Shown: positions 11,265-25,315, counted from the stretch's first letter. The stretch is 64,000 nucleotides of DNA from Fagopyrum homotropicum (GCA_033239125.1 BSWB01000004.1:124505235-124569234); one strand, 5' to 3'. The notes: a model not told the origin generated them from the sequence alone. A program made the numbers and translations.

Positions 11265-12951
11265 AAATACCCCATACTTAAGGTTTGCTCGTCCCCGAGC
11301 AAACTCCCAACTATAGCTTAAGAGATAACATGATTTATGTATGCAGAAAAATGGCAAAATCTTTTTGGTTTTGTGCTTCTACTATTGGATCACCTTCAAA
11401 GTTATGTTTCATGGTAATGGATAATCAATCGTGCATCAAACAAGTGAAAGCATGGAAAGACAATTGTACTTAGCTTGAAAGTATGCATGAAGTGTAAAGA
11501 TGAAGAAGTCAAGAAGATCAAAAGTATATCCAATCTAAATCAATAAGTCTTACAAACATGCAAATAGGTCATAAGGTCTTGTGAAATAAAAGGCTAAGAA
11601 ACGTTGTGATTAGGTGGGGATTTTTCTAGGTTATGTGATGCTAATCCGGGAATGGAACTAACTCCACAATCTTGTCCTCGATCAACTTCCCTCAAGTGTA
11701 TATTTTTCTCTATCTTTTCCTTCTTTTCTTTTCTTTTCTTTAACTTATTTTTGAGACAATGGCATTGGTGTACAAAAGCCGAAACCTTGGTGATTAGCCG
11801 TCCTCGGGCTTTTTCTTAGTTTTCGAGGTGCATCCACACCGGGCACACATACCAAAGCTCGTTAGGACTATTGGTTTATTTGACTTTGGCAAGGCACCAA
11901 CACCCGATTATGTGAAGTGTACCGAGTTACTTGTCATTTAAACCAACGTCCCCAAACCTATATTTTTGGCTACACTTTTCACAACAAATTCAGCATTTTA
12001 TGCATGATATTCTTTTCATCAATAACTTCACCCCACACTTGCTTTTCACACACATCAACACACTAGCATGCTCCTATTCCCGGATGGGTTAAAAGAGGTC
12101 ACCTTTATCTCAATTGAGGTGCTCAAGCAATCATGATTAAGATGAGAAGTAGGGAAAGATGAATTGCCTCATTCATTCCTAGATGGTATGCAAGAACTAT
12201 CATGTAATTTCGATCTTCAATACTCAATCCATTCTAGGCAAACATCATGATCACAAATCATTCATGGTTTCAAAAGAAGTACTTCAAGTCCACATATGCT
12301 ATCATCAATTTAACACATAAGGCCATCCATAGCCAATCCACAAGACAAGATTCATCATTAGGGTCATATCCAAGCCTAGAAAGCACAAAATTTTTTAAAT
12401 TTTCTGATTTTTATGGGATTTCGAAATGAATATATACAATGCAAGACATGTGAAGATTTTAAACTATCCTAGATGCTCATCATGCAAAGGATTATGCAAA
12501 CCCCACCCCATACTTAGAAACACATTGTCCCCAATGTGTAAATGAAGTAGAGAAGAGTGAAAGAGGGTTCTCACAATGTAAAAATGGTTTGCTATGGTAT
12601 TTGGGATGACTCAAATGGATTGATGGCGGATGATCCTATCAAGAATGGTAGAGAGCTCTAAGTGTTCATCAAAGCGTTGGGACCCGCGCTAGGCACCGCT
12701 AGCCGTCCAAGTTCCGCGTCCGCTCCACCCATAATTGATGAGGGGTTCATCATCATCATTCCTATGTCAAGCAAGGCTTCGAATGCCACTAATGTTCTAG
12801 CACACATAAAACACACCAAACACACAAAACACACAAAAATAGAAAAAATCTAAATCAAAAGCAAAACAAGAAAGGGGAAAAACGTTACCAATGGGTTGCC
12901 TCCCACCAAGCGCTTCTTTAAGGTCATTAGCTTGACCAAACTCGGGAGCGT
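11265..12951 (-). other. Athila-2 3' non-coding region with hairpin
   Basis: The region between the integrase stop and the 3' LTR has no supported reading frame. It aligns over most of its length with the same region of Athila-4 (37711-39529) and Athila-3 (41689-42942). A perfect nine-base-pair hairpin (11283-11304, loop TCCC on the plus strand) lies next to the LTR. No envelope-like ORF is visible. Confidence 0.75.
11283..11304 (-). promoter_or_regulatory. Conserved hairpin beside the 3' LTR (Athila-2)
   Basis: The stem GTTTGCTCG pairs with CGAGCAAAC around a four-base loop. The same stem occurs at 29924-29943, 39490-39509 and, as seven pairs, at 41710-41727, always about 20 bases from the LTR edge. 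A role near the polypurine tract or at the RNA 3' end is inferred from position only. Confidence 0.6.
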
Positions 12952-15900
12952 CTATTCAAGGTAAAGTGGGGCAATCATATCCACCGGAGCTCCCGGGATA
13001 TACTTCTTCAACCGGTGCCCGTTTACCTTAAAGTTTTCACAATGTTCCCCTCCTATCTCAATAGCTCCATGGGGAAAGATCTTCTTCACCACATATGGCC
13101 CGGTCCATCTTGATTTGAGCTTTCCGGGAAAGAGCCTTAGCCTTGAGTTGAAGAGAAGGACAAGATCTCCTTCACTCAACTCCTTGGGGATGATCCTCTT
13201 GTCATGCCATCTTTTGGTTCTCTCCTTGTAAATCCGGGCGTTCTCATAAGCATCCAACCGGATCTCCTCGAGGGCATTCAATTCAAGCAATCTCTTTTCT
13301 CCCGCCTCTTTGAGATCAAAATTTAGCCACTTAATGGCCCAATAAGCTCTATGCTCCATCTCTACCGGAAGGTGGCAAGACTTGCCATAGACCAACTTGT
13401 AAGGAGTGGTGCCAATCGGTGTCTTGAAGGCGGTTCTATATGCCCATAAGGCATCATTGAGCCTCATAGCCCAATCTTTTCTCGTCCTAGAGACCGTCTT
13501 CTCAAGAATGGCCTTGATCTCCCGGTTGGAGATCTCCACTTGGCCACTAGTTTGGGGATGGTAAGGTGTCGCCACCTTATGAGTCACCCCATACTTAGCC
13601 AAAAGCGCTCCAAAGTTCTTATTTGTGAAGTGCTTCCCTCCATCACTAATGATCACCCTTGGTGTACCAAACCTAGGGAAGATCACTCGGTTGAAGAACC
13701 GCACCACCACTTTGGCATCATTTGTAGGAGAGGCGATTGCCTCCACCCATCTTGACACATAGTCCACCGCCAATAGGATGTAGAGATTGCCACATGAAGA
13801 AGGGAATGGTCCCATGAAGTCCACACCCCACACATCAAATATTTCGACTTCTTGGATGTTGTTCAAGGGCATTTCATTCCTCCTTGAGATGTTGCCCGTC
13901 CTTTGGCAAGCATCACATGCTGCTACAAAAACTTGCACATCTCTAAACAAGTTAGGCCAATAAAAACCGGATTGCAATACCTTTGCACACGTTTTGTGTG
14001 AGCTAGCATGGCCTCCACATGGTAAGGAGTGACAATGCCGGATCACACTCTCCACTTCATCTTCCGGTATGCATCTTCTAAACATTACATCCAGCCCTCT
14101 CTTGAATAGAAGTGGTTCACTCCAATAGTAGTGCCTCACATCATTGAAGAACTTCTTCCTTTGTGCATATGTCAATCCGGGAGGCACTTCTTCACACACT
14201 AAGTAGTTCACGATGTCGGCAAACCATGGCTCGCTTCCGCTAGACACTTGGAACAAGCATTCCTCCACCATTTGTAATTGCTCATCCCGGAATGAGTCAT
14301 CAATTGGGATGTCATCTCTTTCAAGCTCTAATGGTGGGAGTCTACTAAGGTGATCCGCCACTGAGTTCTCGGATCCCTTCTTGTCCCGGATTTCCAAATC
14401 AAATTCTTGTAGAAGAAGAATCCACCGAATCAACCTAGGCTTGGCATCCTTCTTGGTAAGTAGATAACAGATCGCAGCATGATCCGTATAAACTATGACC
14501 TTCGCTCCAACAAGATATGAGCGGAACTTCTCAAATGCATACACAACCGCTAGCAACTCCTTCTCGGTGGTAGCATAATTGAGTTGGGCATCATCTAGTG
14601 TTTTGCTAGCATAATAAATGGCATGAGTGCGCCCATCTTTCCTTTGCCCCAAAACAGCCCCAACGGCTACATCGCTTGCATCACACATGATCTCAAATGG
14701 TAAACTCCATCCGGAGGTTGCATGATAGGTGCGGAGACCAAGGCGTTTTTTAACCTACAAAAAGCTTCAAGACAATCTTTAGAGAAGACAAAATCAACAT
14801 CCTTCATTAGTAGGTTAGTGAGAGGCTTAGAAATTTTAGAGAAATCTTTAATAAACCGCCGGTAAAAACCGGCATGCCCTAAGAAACTCCTTACCCCTTT
14901 CACCGAGGTAGGTGGCGGCAACTTCTCTATAGTTTCAATCTTGGCTCTATCAACCTCAATGCCACGGTTGGACACCAAGTGTCCCAACACAATGCCTTCA
15001 CTTACCATGAAGTGGCATTTTTCCCAATTCAAGACAAGATTTGTCTCCTCACATCTTTTCAATACTAATGACAAGTTAGCCAAGCAATTATCAAAGGAAG
15101 AACCATAAACAGAGAAATCGTCCATAAACACTTCCATGATATTTTCTATGTATTCCGAAAAGATAGCCATCATACACCTTTGGAAGGTGGCGGGTGCATT
15201 ACACAACCCAAATGGCATTCTCCTATATGCAAAAGTACCCCATGGACATGTAAAGGTTGTTTTCTCTTGGTCATCGGGGTGGATAGGGATTTTGAAGAAT
15301 CCACTATAGCCATCTAGATAGCAAAAATGAGAGTGTTGAGCTAACCTTTCTAGCATTTGGTCAATGAAGGGGAGAGGGAAGTGATCTTTCCTAGAGGCCA
15401 TGTTCAATTTCCTATAATCAATGCACATCCTCCACCCCGTAACCGTTCTAGTCGGGATTAGTTCATTGTTCTCGTTAGTCACTACGGTCATCCCACCCTT
15501 CTTAGGAACTACATGAACGGGACTAACCCACTTACTATCCGAGATAGGGTAGATAATTCCCGCATCTAACAACTTAATGATTTCCTTTTTGACTACCTCT
15601 TTCATTATAGGATTCAATCTCCTTTGATGTTCAATAGAGGGTTTATGATTATCTTCCATCATTATCTTATGCATGCACAAAGAAGGTTTTATGCCAACCA
15701 AATCGTCAATAGTATAGCCTATGGCTTTCCTATGCAATCTTAGTTCATGCAACAACTTAGCAAGTTCATCATCACTCAAGCATGCATTCACAATTACCGG
15801 ATATGTAGAATCAACACCAAGGAAAGCATACTTTAAATGAGAGGGGAGGGGTTTGAGTTCAAGTTTAGGAGGACCTTTATCGGTTGGGGACGATCCAAAT

Positions 15901-18360
15901 AATGTTGGATGAGATGAATCCAAAGCAAATGAAGACCCTCCAAGGCTCCTAGAAGCTTGATCATCATCAAGGGCTGATCCAGGGGAAACCGCGGCTGGAA
16001 CCACGGTTTGCTCAACTTCCACGGCCGTGGTTCTTGCCAAGCCTGCTTCTCGGAGTTGTCCAGAGAGTTTGACGGCCGTGGAACATAAATCTCGACCGTG
16101 GAACTTGCAGCTGTTCAACACCTCTTCGTGGCATTCAAATCCTACTCTTGGCTCCTCTTCTAGTGCTTCCAAGGCCTTGACCTCTTCATTGCAATCCTTC
16201 TCAACACCTTCCTCCATCTTACTTAAGGTAAGAACCTTCTCCAAGGGATCCTTGATCAAGATCGAGCTCACAACTTCTCTAGATTCCTCTTGCTCGACTA
16301 TGCTGAAGACATCCTCATCAAGGGTCGGCCCTTTCATCATTGTGGACAATTTGAACTTGATGTTCTCTTCTCCAATGTTGAAGGAGAGAGTCCCATTCTT
16401 GCAATCCACTAGGCATCCGGAGGTGGCTAGGAAAGGCCTTCCCAAGATGATGGGAACCGGATAGTCCACCGGAATGTCCAAGACTACAAAATCAATTGGC
16501 ACATAGAATCCTCCTAGTTGCACCGGAATGTCCTCTAAGATCCCAACCGGATGAGTGATAGAACGGTCTGCCATATAGAGGGTCATCTTGACTGGTTTCA
16601 GCTCTCCTAGCCCCACCTTGTTGCAAAGTGCAAGCGGTATGATGCTTACACTCGCTCCAAGATCACAAAGGGCCTCATACTTCACATCTCCCACTCCAAT
16701 TGGGACACAAAAGGAGTCCGGATCTCTTAGCTTGGGAGGCATTTCCTCCTTTATTGTTTGGATCAATTCCGAGGATCTCTTGGTCATTCTTATCTCCCCA
16801 TACTCCTCCAACTTCCTTTTGTTGGAGAGTATCTCTTTCAAGAACTTGCCATATGCCGGCATTCCTAAAATGGCATCCATGAACGGAATGTTAATATGTA
16901 ATCTGGACATTAGTTCAAGGAACTTACCAAAGTGACTGTCCAAACGAGCTCTTGCTCTTGATTGTGGAAACGGTAGTGGTGGCTTGTATGGAGGCGGTGC
17001 CACATACGTAGGCTTAACATCTTTGCTCTTGCCTCCATCTTCTTGTAACTTTCCCTCTTCTACCACTACTTGCTTTCCCTTAGCATTGTCCTTGGGCGAA
17101 GGATCTTTCATACTCAACCCACTCCTCGTTGTAATAGCCAATACTTGGCCTCTTGGGTTGTCTTCGGTTCTTCCGGGAAGCTTTCCCGGATCTCTATGGG
17201 CTTTACCCGCTTTTTGGAACACTTGCGCTTCCAAGACTTTTTGGGCTTTAGAGATTGAAGTCACGGTGCTCTCAAGACCACTCAACCTTCCAAGCAATTG
17301 CTCAAACATTATTTCGGTTCTATCCTTTGGAGGTTGAGTAAATCCGGGTGGAGGTTCTTGTGAAGCTCTTGGTGGTGGAGTTGTGCTTGTGGAAGCGGGA
17401 GGGTTCAAGGCTCCATCCAGGTTAGAGTAAGAAAATCCGGGGTGGTTGTGGTTGGGCCGGTAATTGTTGAATTGCCGGTTGTTGTTGAAGTTCCTTGGGC
17501 CTTGATAATTGTTGAAGTTGCCCCTTCCCATATAATTCACATCCTCCTCCTTGGAAGACAAGTTGGTTTGTGGAAGCACTTGAGGAGTTGCTTGGTTCTT
17601 CAAAGTTGTAGCACACAACTCCCTCAAGGACTTCAATTCATTGTTGATGGCGTCAAGCTTAAAATTGCTCATGGTGACTTCACTCACCTCATATGCTCCC
17701 GCCTTTCTCCCTTCACTCTTCCTATGGGAGTATTTCTCAATCACTAGAGCTTGCTTCTCCACAAACTCCCAAGCCTCATCTACATGCTTCTCCATAAAAG
17801 TTCCACCGGAAAGAGATTGGAGCTTGAATTGGCTATCTTCATCAAGTCCTTTGAAGTAGATCATCAATAGCTCAATTTTCGGTATGCCATGGTGTGGACA
17901 ATCAAGGAGAAGATCTTTGAACCTCTCCTAAGACTTGAATAAACTCTCTCTATCCTTCATCACGAAGGCATTGATCTTCCCTCTTAATTCGGTAGTCTTG
18001 GAAGGTGGGAAGAACTTAGTCAAAAACTCGGTTGTCATCTCCTCCCAAGTACTAACTCGCCCTTGTGGAATAGATTGATACCAAGCTAAGGCTTTATCCT
18101 TAAGAGAGAAGGAAAAAGCCCTAAGCTTATGGTTGTTGCTCTCCAATCTTGGCGGTCTAAGAGTCTCCATCAAGATCTCATAATTCATCAAGTGTTGATG
18201 AGGAGACTCTCCTTCCATCCCTCCAAATTGATTATGCCGGATCATTTGTAGAACTTGAGGACGGAGCTCATAGTTGTGGGTTGCGGGATCTCCTAAGTTC
18301 ACACCCGGTCGGTGTGCTCTTTGTGCCGGATCCATACGTCTCCCTAGGGTTTGTGGCTCC
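12952..18360 (-). pseudogene. Athila-2 gag-pol polyprotein, disrupted
   Basis: Reading right to left: Gag from about 18360 (start lost), Asn-rich Gag tail (about 17540-17420), aspartic protease with DLGAS motif (about 16650), PR-RT linker rich in CCACGG/CCGTGG sites (15985-16110), RT with FMDDFSVYGSS (about 15120), RNase H (from about 14690), integrase with HHCC zinc region (about 14030-13900) and DDE core, and a C-terminal GPY motif (about 13100). Breaks: TGG to TAG at about 17930 in gag, and a one-base loss at about 14710 between RT and RNase H, which shifts the frame. Otherwise two long frames, 17867-14667 and 14688-12952, cover pol. Confidence 0.92.
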
Positions 18361-19644
18361 TCAAACCGGATTGTTATCTAAAGATCCAACCTATCCTCAC
18401 CGGGTAAGTCTCGGAAGGGTTAGTCCAAAGCTACCATCCAGCACACTCAATCCAATGGCGGCTTATTAGGCTCACCACTACCTAAGGTTTGTTATCTTTG
18501 GAATCTAAGAGTAAGGATTACCGGGTAAGTCTCGCCTAACACTTAGTTGCTAACACTAGGTCACCCTAGGATAGATTTAACTCAACAAACACTTAGGATT
18601 TCAACATTCTAACAATCTAAGACTAGATCCACCGAACCAGGGAAAATCACGGTTTGTTCTACCTAAACCACGGCCGTGGTTTGACAAGAACCAACCGTGA
18701 TTCCTAACAGAGGCTACGTTTATGCACACAGGTCATCCAAAGATAAATCTAAGCCCGTCCTATCATAGCCCTAGCCATAACCATCCTTTCCTTACCCTAG
18801 AACCACATCTATTTAGCCTACAACGTTCATAATAGGAATCGAAATAAATAAACATAAAATCATGACATCCATTTGCAAGATGATGAAGGAAAAGAGATGA
18901 ACAAGTGAACTAAAACAAAACCAAGCTGAAAATAGAATTAGAGTAACTCACAATCCTTCTTAAAGAAGGTTCAAATGGTTCATACAACTCTAGAAATAGA
19001 ATCCGGAATTCTTCACTACAAGAACTATCAAGGTGTGGTAATGGTGTGTGTTCTTCTTCTCCTCTTCAATGGAGCTCTTCTTCTTCCTTTTTGGCACTTT
19101 CCTTCCTAGAAAGACTTCTTGTTTAGAGAGTATTTTTGATTGGAAGATTTTGATAATGGAGAGCTGCTCCAAGATGCTCTTCTCAGCCAATGAAGGACCA
19201 CTTTTATAACAAATTTTGCATGAGCTGGCCATGAGAGTCGTGGCACAGCTGTCACAAGAATCTGGCAAAATCCACGGGTAGAACCACGGTCGTGGTCTTG
19301 GTCTAGACCGTGGTTTGCTCCAGAAGCTTCTTCTAGGCTCGTTGAGCCATGGTTTGATGCATGGCTTGTGTTGGCAAGGTTCCATGAGTCCTCCTTAGCC
19401 TTTAGCTTGTGTCCTAATGAATCCGAGGGTGTGTCATCTAGATGAACGATCCTCCAACGTATCGTTTTAGCTCCTAAATCTCCCGAAATACCTATAAAGC
19501 AACGCACAAGTCCGTGTAGACGTCTATCTCGACAAAGTACGTGAATTGAGTGCAAACGTCGTGAACTAGTGCTAAACCATGCATGAATGAGTGAAAAATC
19601 TATCTAAATGATTACCTAAAACTAAGCAATAAATCGTGTTATCA
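18361..19644 (-). repeat. Athila-2 5' LTR, truncated
   Basis: These 1,284 bases match 9981-11264. The LTR's 3' portion (equivalent to 9435-9980), the primer site and the gag start are deleted. TCAA is plausibly shared at the junction. Confidence 0.9.
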
Positions 19645-20302
19645 TGCAGCCGGTCCTTTAGGGTCTCCTTTGGTGCTATGAACGTCTTCTACTTCTCTCA
19701 CTTGATCTTAGCCTCCCTCAAGGTCTAGCTTCGTCATCAAACCCACAAAATAACGATAGATCGATGATCAAGGATTCAAGAGTGTCTTCCAATCAAGCCA
19801 TGGAAGGGAAAGGAAGAAGGAAGAAGAAGAAGAAGAAGAAAGAAAGAAGCAGAAAGGGAGGAACCTTACCCACGTCCCGTCACTGTAGTCCCGGCCTCAC
19901 GAATGGTGGATCCAAGCTGGAGCACTCCAAGGGAAGAATGGAGGAGAAGGATGTAATAGGAAGGTGCAAGAGGATGAAGTAGGTAGGAGGAAGAAAGTAA
20001 CGTGAGTGGAGAATGAGAGGATGAGAAGGGTTGGCTGCATAAAAGAGGAAGGATACCAAAGGTCTTCAGCCCATAACTCCTCATGGAATTTAAGAGGGGA
20101 GTTAAAAGGATCGGAAAGTGAACGGTTGCCCCAAAGAGCTGTTACCCCGCCCACGCGTGTCACCGCCCCTGTGGGAATCCTAGCCGCACCTGCGGCTTAC
20201 TCGACTGCGTCGCCAAAGCCGCAAGGGCGTGATCCCTTGCGCCCGGCTTCTACCCTCCTCTAACTCTATCCAAGCATAACGAAAATCCGGTCGTTACACC
20301 AG

Positions 20303-20316
20303 ATCCCCCTCAAAAT
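20303..20316 (-). other. Polypurine tract of the minus chromovirus
   Basis: On the minus strand it reads TTTTGAGGGGGATC, a few bases inside the 3' LTR edge at 20298. It is the same as the tract at 25-39 and primes plus-strand synthesis during reverse transcription. Confidence 0.75.
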
Positions 20317-20404
20317 AAGTTTCGTCCCGAAACTTAGGGGTACTACCCGCGGTCATAAGATATAAGCAAGCCCTGTGACTAACAAATTACCACATCAAGA
20401 CCAC

Positions 20405-23400
20405 CTAAGGGTCACACACAAGCACATTAGATATATCACACGTACAGCACTGCAAGCAACCAAAACAAGAAGGTAGACTACCTGACAGTCCTATAGACGT
20501 CTCTAGACCCGCATAAAACTCAAGATAGTTCCGCCGGATACTATCCTCCGTCTCCCAAGTGGCCTCGTCAATCCCTCGTCTTGACCACTGCACTCTCATC
20601 ATGGGTATTACCTTCGATTGAAGGCATCTCGCACCTCTCTCCAAAATTGCTATCGGGTGCTCTGGAAATGTATGATCCGGCTCGACCACCAGATCGTCAT
20701 GACTCACAATGTGTCTCGAGTCATGGACATACTCTCGCAGCTGCGACACGTGAAATACTGGATGAAATCCCTCCAATCGGGGTGGCAATGCCAATCTGTA
20801 CGCAACCTCTCCTATCCGCTCAAGGATCTCAAAGAGCCCGATATATCGGGGACTTAACTTCCCCTTAATCCCGAAACGTCTAGCACCCATCGTCGGCGAC
20901 ACTCTCAACCATACCTGGGCTCCAACCCTGAACTCCAAAGGCCTACGCCTCTTATCAGCATAAGATCTCTGACGGCTCTGTGCGGCCAACATCCGCTCTC
21001 GGATCAATACTACCCTAGCCATATCATCCTGCACCTGCTCGGGTGCCACACCACTCATCCTCTCAGGCTCATCCCAACACAAGGGTGTACGGCACCTCCG
21101 CCCATATAGTGCCTCGTAAGGAGCCATCCCAGTAGTCGCATGCCAACTATTTTTATAAGAAAACTCAACCAAAGGAAGGTGGTCGGGCCATACCTGGCCC
21201 CAATCAAGCACACATGCCCTCAACATGTCCTCGAGGGTCTTAATAGTCCTCTCAGACTGCCCGTCCATTTGGGGATGGTATGCCACGGTGAACTGTAAGC
21301 TCGTGCCTAAGGCGGCGTGTACCTGCTACCAGAACCTCGAGGTAAAACGTCCATCCCTATCTGAAATGATCATCCTCGACACTCCATGGAACCTCACAAT
21401 CTGTCGGGTAAACTCCTCGGCTAAACGAGACACCGGCCACGTTTCCTTAATAGGAATGAGTCGTGCCGTCTTCGTCAATCGGTCCATTACAACCCATATC
21501 GCATCAAAGCCTCTACTCAACCAAAAGCCAGTAACGAAACCCATAGAAATGTCCTCCCACTTCCACTATGGAATCGGAAGTGGTTAGAGCTCTCCTCCGG
21601 GCCTGTGGTGCTCGATCTTGACCAGCTGACAGGTCGCACATTGGGCTACATATCTAGCCACGTCGGGCTTGAGCCCGCCCCACCAATAATATCATCGTAT
21701 ATCCTGATACATCTTACTCGCGCCCGGGTGGATGGAATAAGGTGTAGAATGGGCCTCCTACAGTATACGCTCCCTCAACCCTCTATCAGAGGGCACACAT
21801 ACGCGCTCCTGGCGCCTCAAAATCCCGTCTGCACCCACCATAAACTGTGTACCTCCCCTCTGGACATCCTATCCCAGATCCTCGCCAGTGCGGGACAACC
21901 CTCCTGTTTCTGTCGGATCTCTTCCGTCAGATCCGGTGAAACCTCTAATGCTGACAAATGACCGTCAATATCCGGGAACCAGATGTCTACCTCCAACCAA
22001 ATCAAATTTCTCTGCAACTGGGTCTGAACGGTCAATCTAGCTATCGCAGCCTCGTGGGGTGTCCTCCTACTAAGGGCATCGGCGACCACATTCGCCTTCC
22101 CCGGATGATAAAGGATCTCTCAGTCAAAATCCTTAATCGGCTCTAACCATCTCCTTTGACGGTTATTCAACTCCCTCTGAGTGAATATGGACTTCATACT
22201 CTTGTGGTATGTGAAGATCTGACAGGTGGCCCCGTAGAGGTAATGACGCCAGATCTTCAGTGCATGGATGACTACAACTAGCTCAAGGTCGTGAGTAGGG
22301 TAATTCTCCTCATACGTCTTTAGTTGTCGAGACGTGTAAGCAATGACCCTACCCCTCTGCATTAGGACGCATCCCAAGCCTAGCTTGGATGCATCACTGT
22401 AAACGACGAAGTCCTCAACGCCCTCTGGCTATGCGAACACGGGAGCGGAAGTCAATCTCTCCTTCAGCTCCTCAAAACTCCGCTGACAGGGCTCGGACCA
22501 TGTAAATCTGATGGACTTCCTTAGCAAGGAAGTGAGTGGCCTGGAAATCACGGAGAAACCCTTCACGAACCTGCGGTAGTATCTGGCCAGACCTAAAAAA
22601 CTGCGTACCTCCTTGACCGTCTTAGGAAGCGGCCATGATGCAACTAACTCTATCTTTGCCGGGTCTACCTTGACACCCTCGGCGGAGACAATGTGGCCAA
22701 GGAAGGCAACCTCTGGCATCCAAAACTCACACTTAGAGAGCTTAGCATAAAGCTCCCTATCCTGTAAAACCCGCAACACCGTCCGCAGGTGTCCGGCGTG
22801 CTCCTCCCTACTCCGGGAGTATACCAAGATGTCGTCGATGAAAACTACCACAAACTGGTCTAAGAAGTCGATGAAGATGCCATTCATCAACTCCATGAAG
22901 ACAGCAGGAGCATTGGTGATCCCGAAAGGCATCACCACGAACTCATAATGACCGTATCTGGTCCGAAATGCCGTCTTTGGTACGTCCTCCTCCCGTACTC
23001 TCAGCTGATGGTATCTTGACCTCAAGTCAATACGGGAAAACACCGTAGCTCCCTGTAACTGATCCAGCAAGTCATCAATACGCGGCAACGGGTACTTGTT
23101 CTTGACGGTGACTTTGTTCAACTCCCGATAGTCGATACAAAGCCTCATAGATCAGTCCTTCTTCCTGACGAAGAGGACAGGTGCACCCTAGGGAGATACA
23201 CTGGGTCGGATGAATCCTCTCTGCCAAATCCTCAAGTTGCTTCTTGAGCTCAAGCATCTCGACTGGTGCCATGCGGTATGGAGCCTTGGAGATCGGCCTA
23301 GTGCCGGGCACCAACTCAATCCCAAAATCTACACTCCTCTGCGGTGGTAAGCCAGGCGGCTCGCCAAAGACGTCCTCGAACTCACAAGCTACCGGGGTCT

Positions 23401-24028
23401 CTGCTAAAGATGATCTCGCCTCCTCCTCCATGGCGTAACACCAGAAGGCCTCGCACCCCTGACCTATGAGCTTTGCGGCTTGGACCGCACTAATGATTGT
23501 CCCGATCTTTCCGAGGTCCCACCCTCGAAAGACCTCCTCCTTCCCAAACTCCGTGGTGACCGTCACTGTCCTCTTACTGACGTCCAGAATAGCTCTATGG
23601 CGGTCCATCCCAAGTATGACTTCTTCATGCACTAAGCGCATGACATGGAAGTCGGCTAACCAGTCACGATCTCCCAAGTGGATGGGACAGTCGTGAATCT
23701 CTCGAGTACCGCGAACCTTACTCCCATCGGGTAACCTTATAAGGAAAGGTTCCCCCTCTACTGTATCTAAAGTCAACCTATCTATGCAATCATCAGATAT
23801 GAAAGAGTGTGTCGCACCCGTATCAAAAAGTACTCGGACTAGTAAACCATGAATCATAATATTACTTGTGGCTACGGGCGCTGTTGGCACTACGGCACTC
23901 TTCAACTCAAAGACTCGAGCCTGAGTACCCCTAGTCTTTGAAGTGCCTCCACCACGCCCTCTACCTCTACCTAGAATCTGAGCAGAACCCTATGAATATG
24001 CCTGACCAAGAGCTCGTTGTTGCTGCAT
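20405..24028 (-). pseudogene. Chromovirus pol (protease-RT-RNase H-integrase-chromodomain), decayed
   Basis: Right to left: protease with DTGATHSF (about 23820); RT from about 23150 with FIDD active site at 22831-22842; RNase H (about 22430-22120); integrase (22089-20650); and a C-terminal chromodomain-like stretch with the EATWE motif (about 20620-20520). Stops or frameshifts separate the segments near 23150-23230, 22430, 22120, 21820, 21545 and 21290. The family would be an autonomous chromovirus, whose chromodomain is known to guide integration to certain chromatin. This copy is dead. Confidence 0.87.
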
Positions 24029-25315
24029 CTATCCTCCTTCTGAGGTAACAACAGGCGAGGACCCCTGTTGTGATGTTACCTTACCCTGTCGGCAGAAGGT
24101 AGCTCTATGACCCAGCTGGCCGCAAGTGAAACATGTAACTGGTGGTCTCCTACACTCCGGCTTAATGTGTCCATACTCTCCGCAGTTGTAGAACTGACGT
24201 CCCCTAGAAACCATCGGTGATACAACCTGGTAACTAGAGCGGCCCTGAGGCTGACCACGCCCATGACCTGAACCTCCTGCTCCTGTGCTGGCTGGTCCGG
24301 TCCTTTGTCTCTTGTCTAACCCTCCAGACGGCATAGCTCTCTTAGGACCCAGTCGGTCCCTCTCATACGCCAAAGCCCGATCCTGGTAATCGGCAAACGA
24401 GTCGCAGCGAAACCCTGCCAGATAGGAGCGTGTAGTCTCCCTCAGTCTCCAGGAGAACAGGTACGCGTGTTGGTCCACAGGTGGTGCAGCATGACTCAGC
24501 CGTGACAACTCCTCCAGGAACCTCCTGATCGTCTCAGGTATCAGAACATCCTTAAATCCTGTCTCCAAGAAGTCCTGCACTCGGTCTCTCCTCAGCGAGG
24601 TAGGACAAAAAGTCTCCCGCACAAGGCTCACCAACTGCCCAAATCGGGACACTCCGCCCTGCACGGTCCTCCACCAGAACTGTCCCTGGTCTCTAAACAA
24701 GGTCTGAACCAGCTCCACCATACGACTCTCAAGACAGCGGATAGCCTCCAATGCGGACTCCACATGGCTAATCCAATGCTCTACCTCAAGTCTAACATTT
24801 CCGTCGAATGTGGGAACTCGCTGATGGTTGAAAGTCTTCAACCATTCGTCCGGCCTCGGTACCCTCAGCTCCTCTCTCACTTGGTCATCCTCAACAACCC
24901 TCACTGGTGCAGCTACCACCGGTGGAATTACCACCTGAGTCATCCTCTGAGAGACCTCAACCGACCTAGCTGGCACCGGCGGTGCTGGAGGTGGTGCTCT
25001 AGCCCTGTATGCCTCTTGCACCTACTGGACATACACTCGATACTCCGATGCTCCAATCGACACACGGCCAAAATTAGCAGGCCCCACACTCCGTACTCCA
25101 AACCTAGCAGCGGTTCCATCCCTAACCTCGGGAACAATGCACTCAGCTACCTCCTCAGCAAGAACGTCCGCAACTGGCGGATCTACAACGGGAGCACGTC
25201 CCCGACCTCGGCCTCTTTGAGGCCTGACCACATGTCCCGGTCTCGGAGCTCCAGGAGGAAGGGGAGGTCGGCCCCCTCCTCGACCAATGTAAGTTGTCGC
25301 TCTCGTACGTGCCAT
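24029..25315 (-). pseudogene. Chromovirus gag with one nonsense codon
   Basis: The start is ATG at 25315, in a Gly/Arg/Pro-rich N-terminus. A single in-frame stop (CAG to TAG, 25024-25022) interrupts the frame before a capsid-like domain (about 24850-24400). Two zinc knuckles follow, YNCGEYGHIKPEC and CFTCGQLGHRATFC (about 24200-24070). The frame ends at a TAG near 24029. It nearly matches the plus-strand fragment at 7841-8523. Confidence 0.87.

Larger units (their letters stand above)
9435..19644 (-). mobile_element. Athila-2: Athila-like Ty3/gypsy element, nearly full length
   Basis: The element is 10,210 bases, framed by the perfect five-base duplication tgcag (9430-9434 and 19645-19649). 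On the minus strand the order is 5' LTR (truncated), gag-pro-RT-RNase H-integrase, a non-coding 3' region and 3' LTR. A deletion fuses the middle of the 5' LTR to gag at 18360/18361, which removes the LTR end, primer site and gag start. The shared LTR segments (1,284 bases each) differ at only about seven sites by eye, so the insertion is young compared with its host. Confidence 0.92.
8524..20298 (-). repeat. Chromovirus 3' LTR (minus), truncated and split by Athila-2
   Basis: The two pieces are 8524-9434 and 19650-20298, in reverse complement to the LTR at 43-7521. The junction at 8524 corresponds to 26063 in the intact right-hand LTR, so the last ~426 bases of the LTR are missing. The inner end, cgttaca at 20292-20298, is followed by the polypurine tract. 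Confidence 0.87.
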
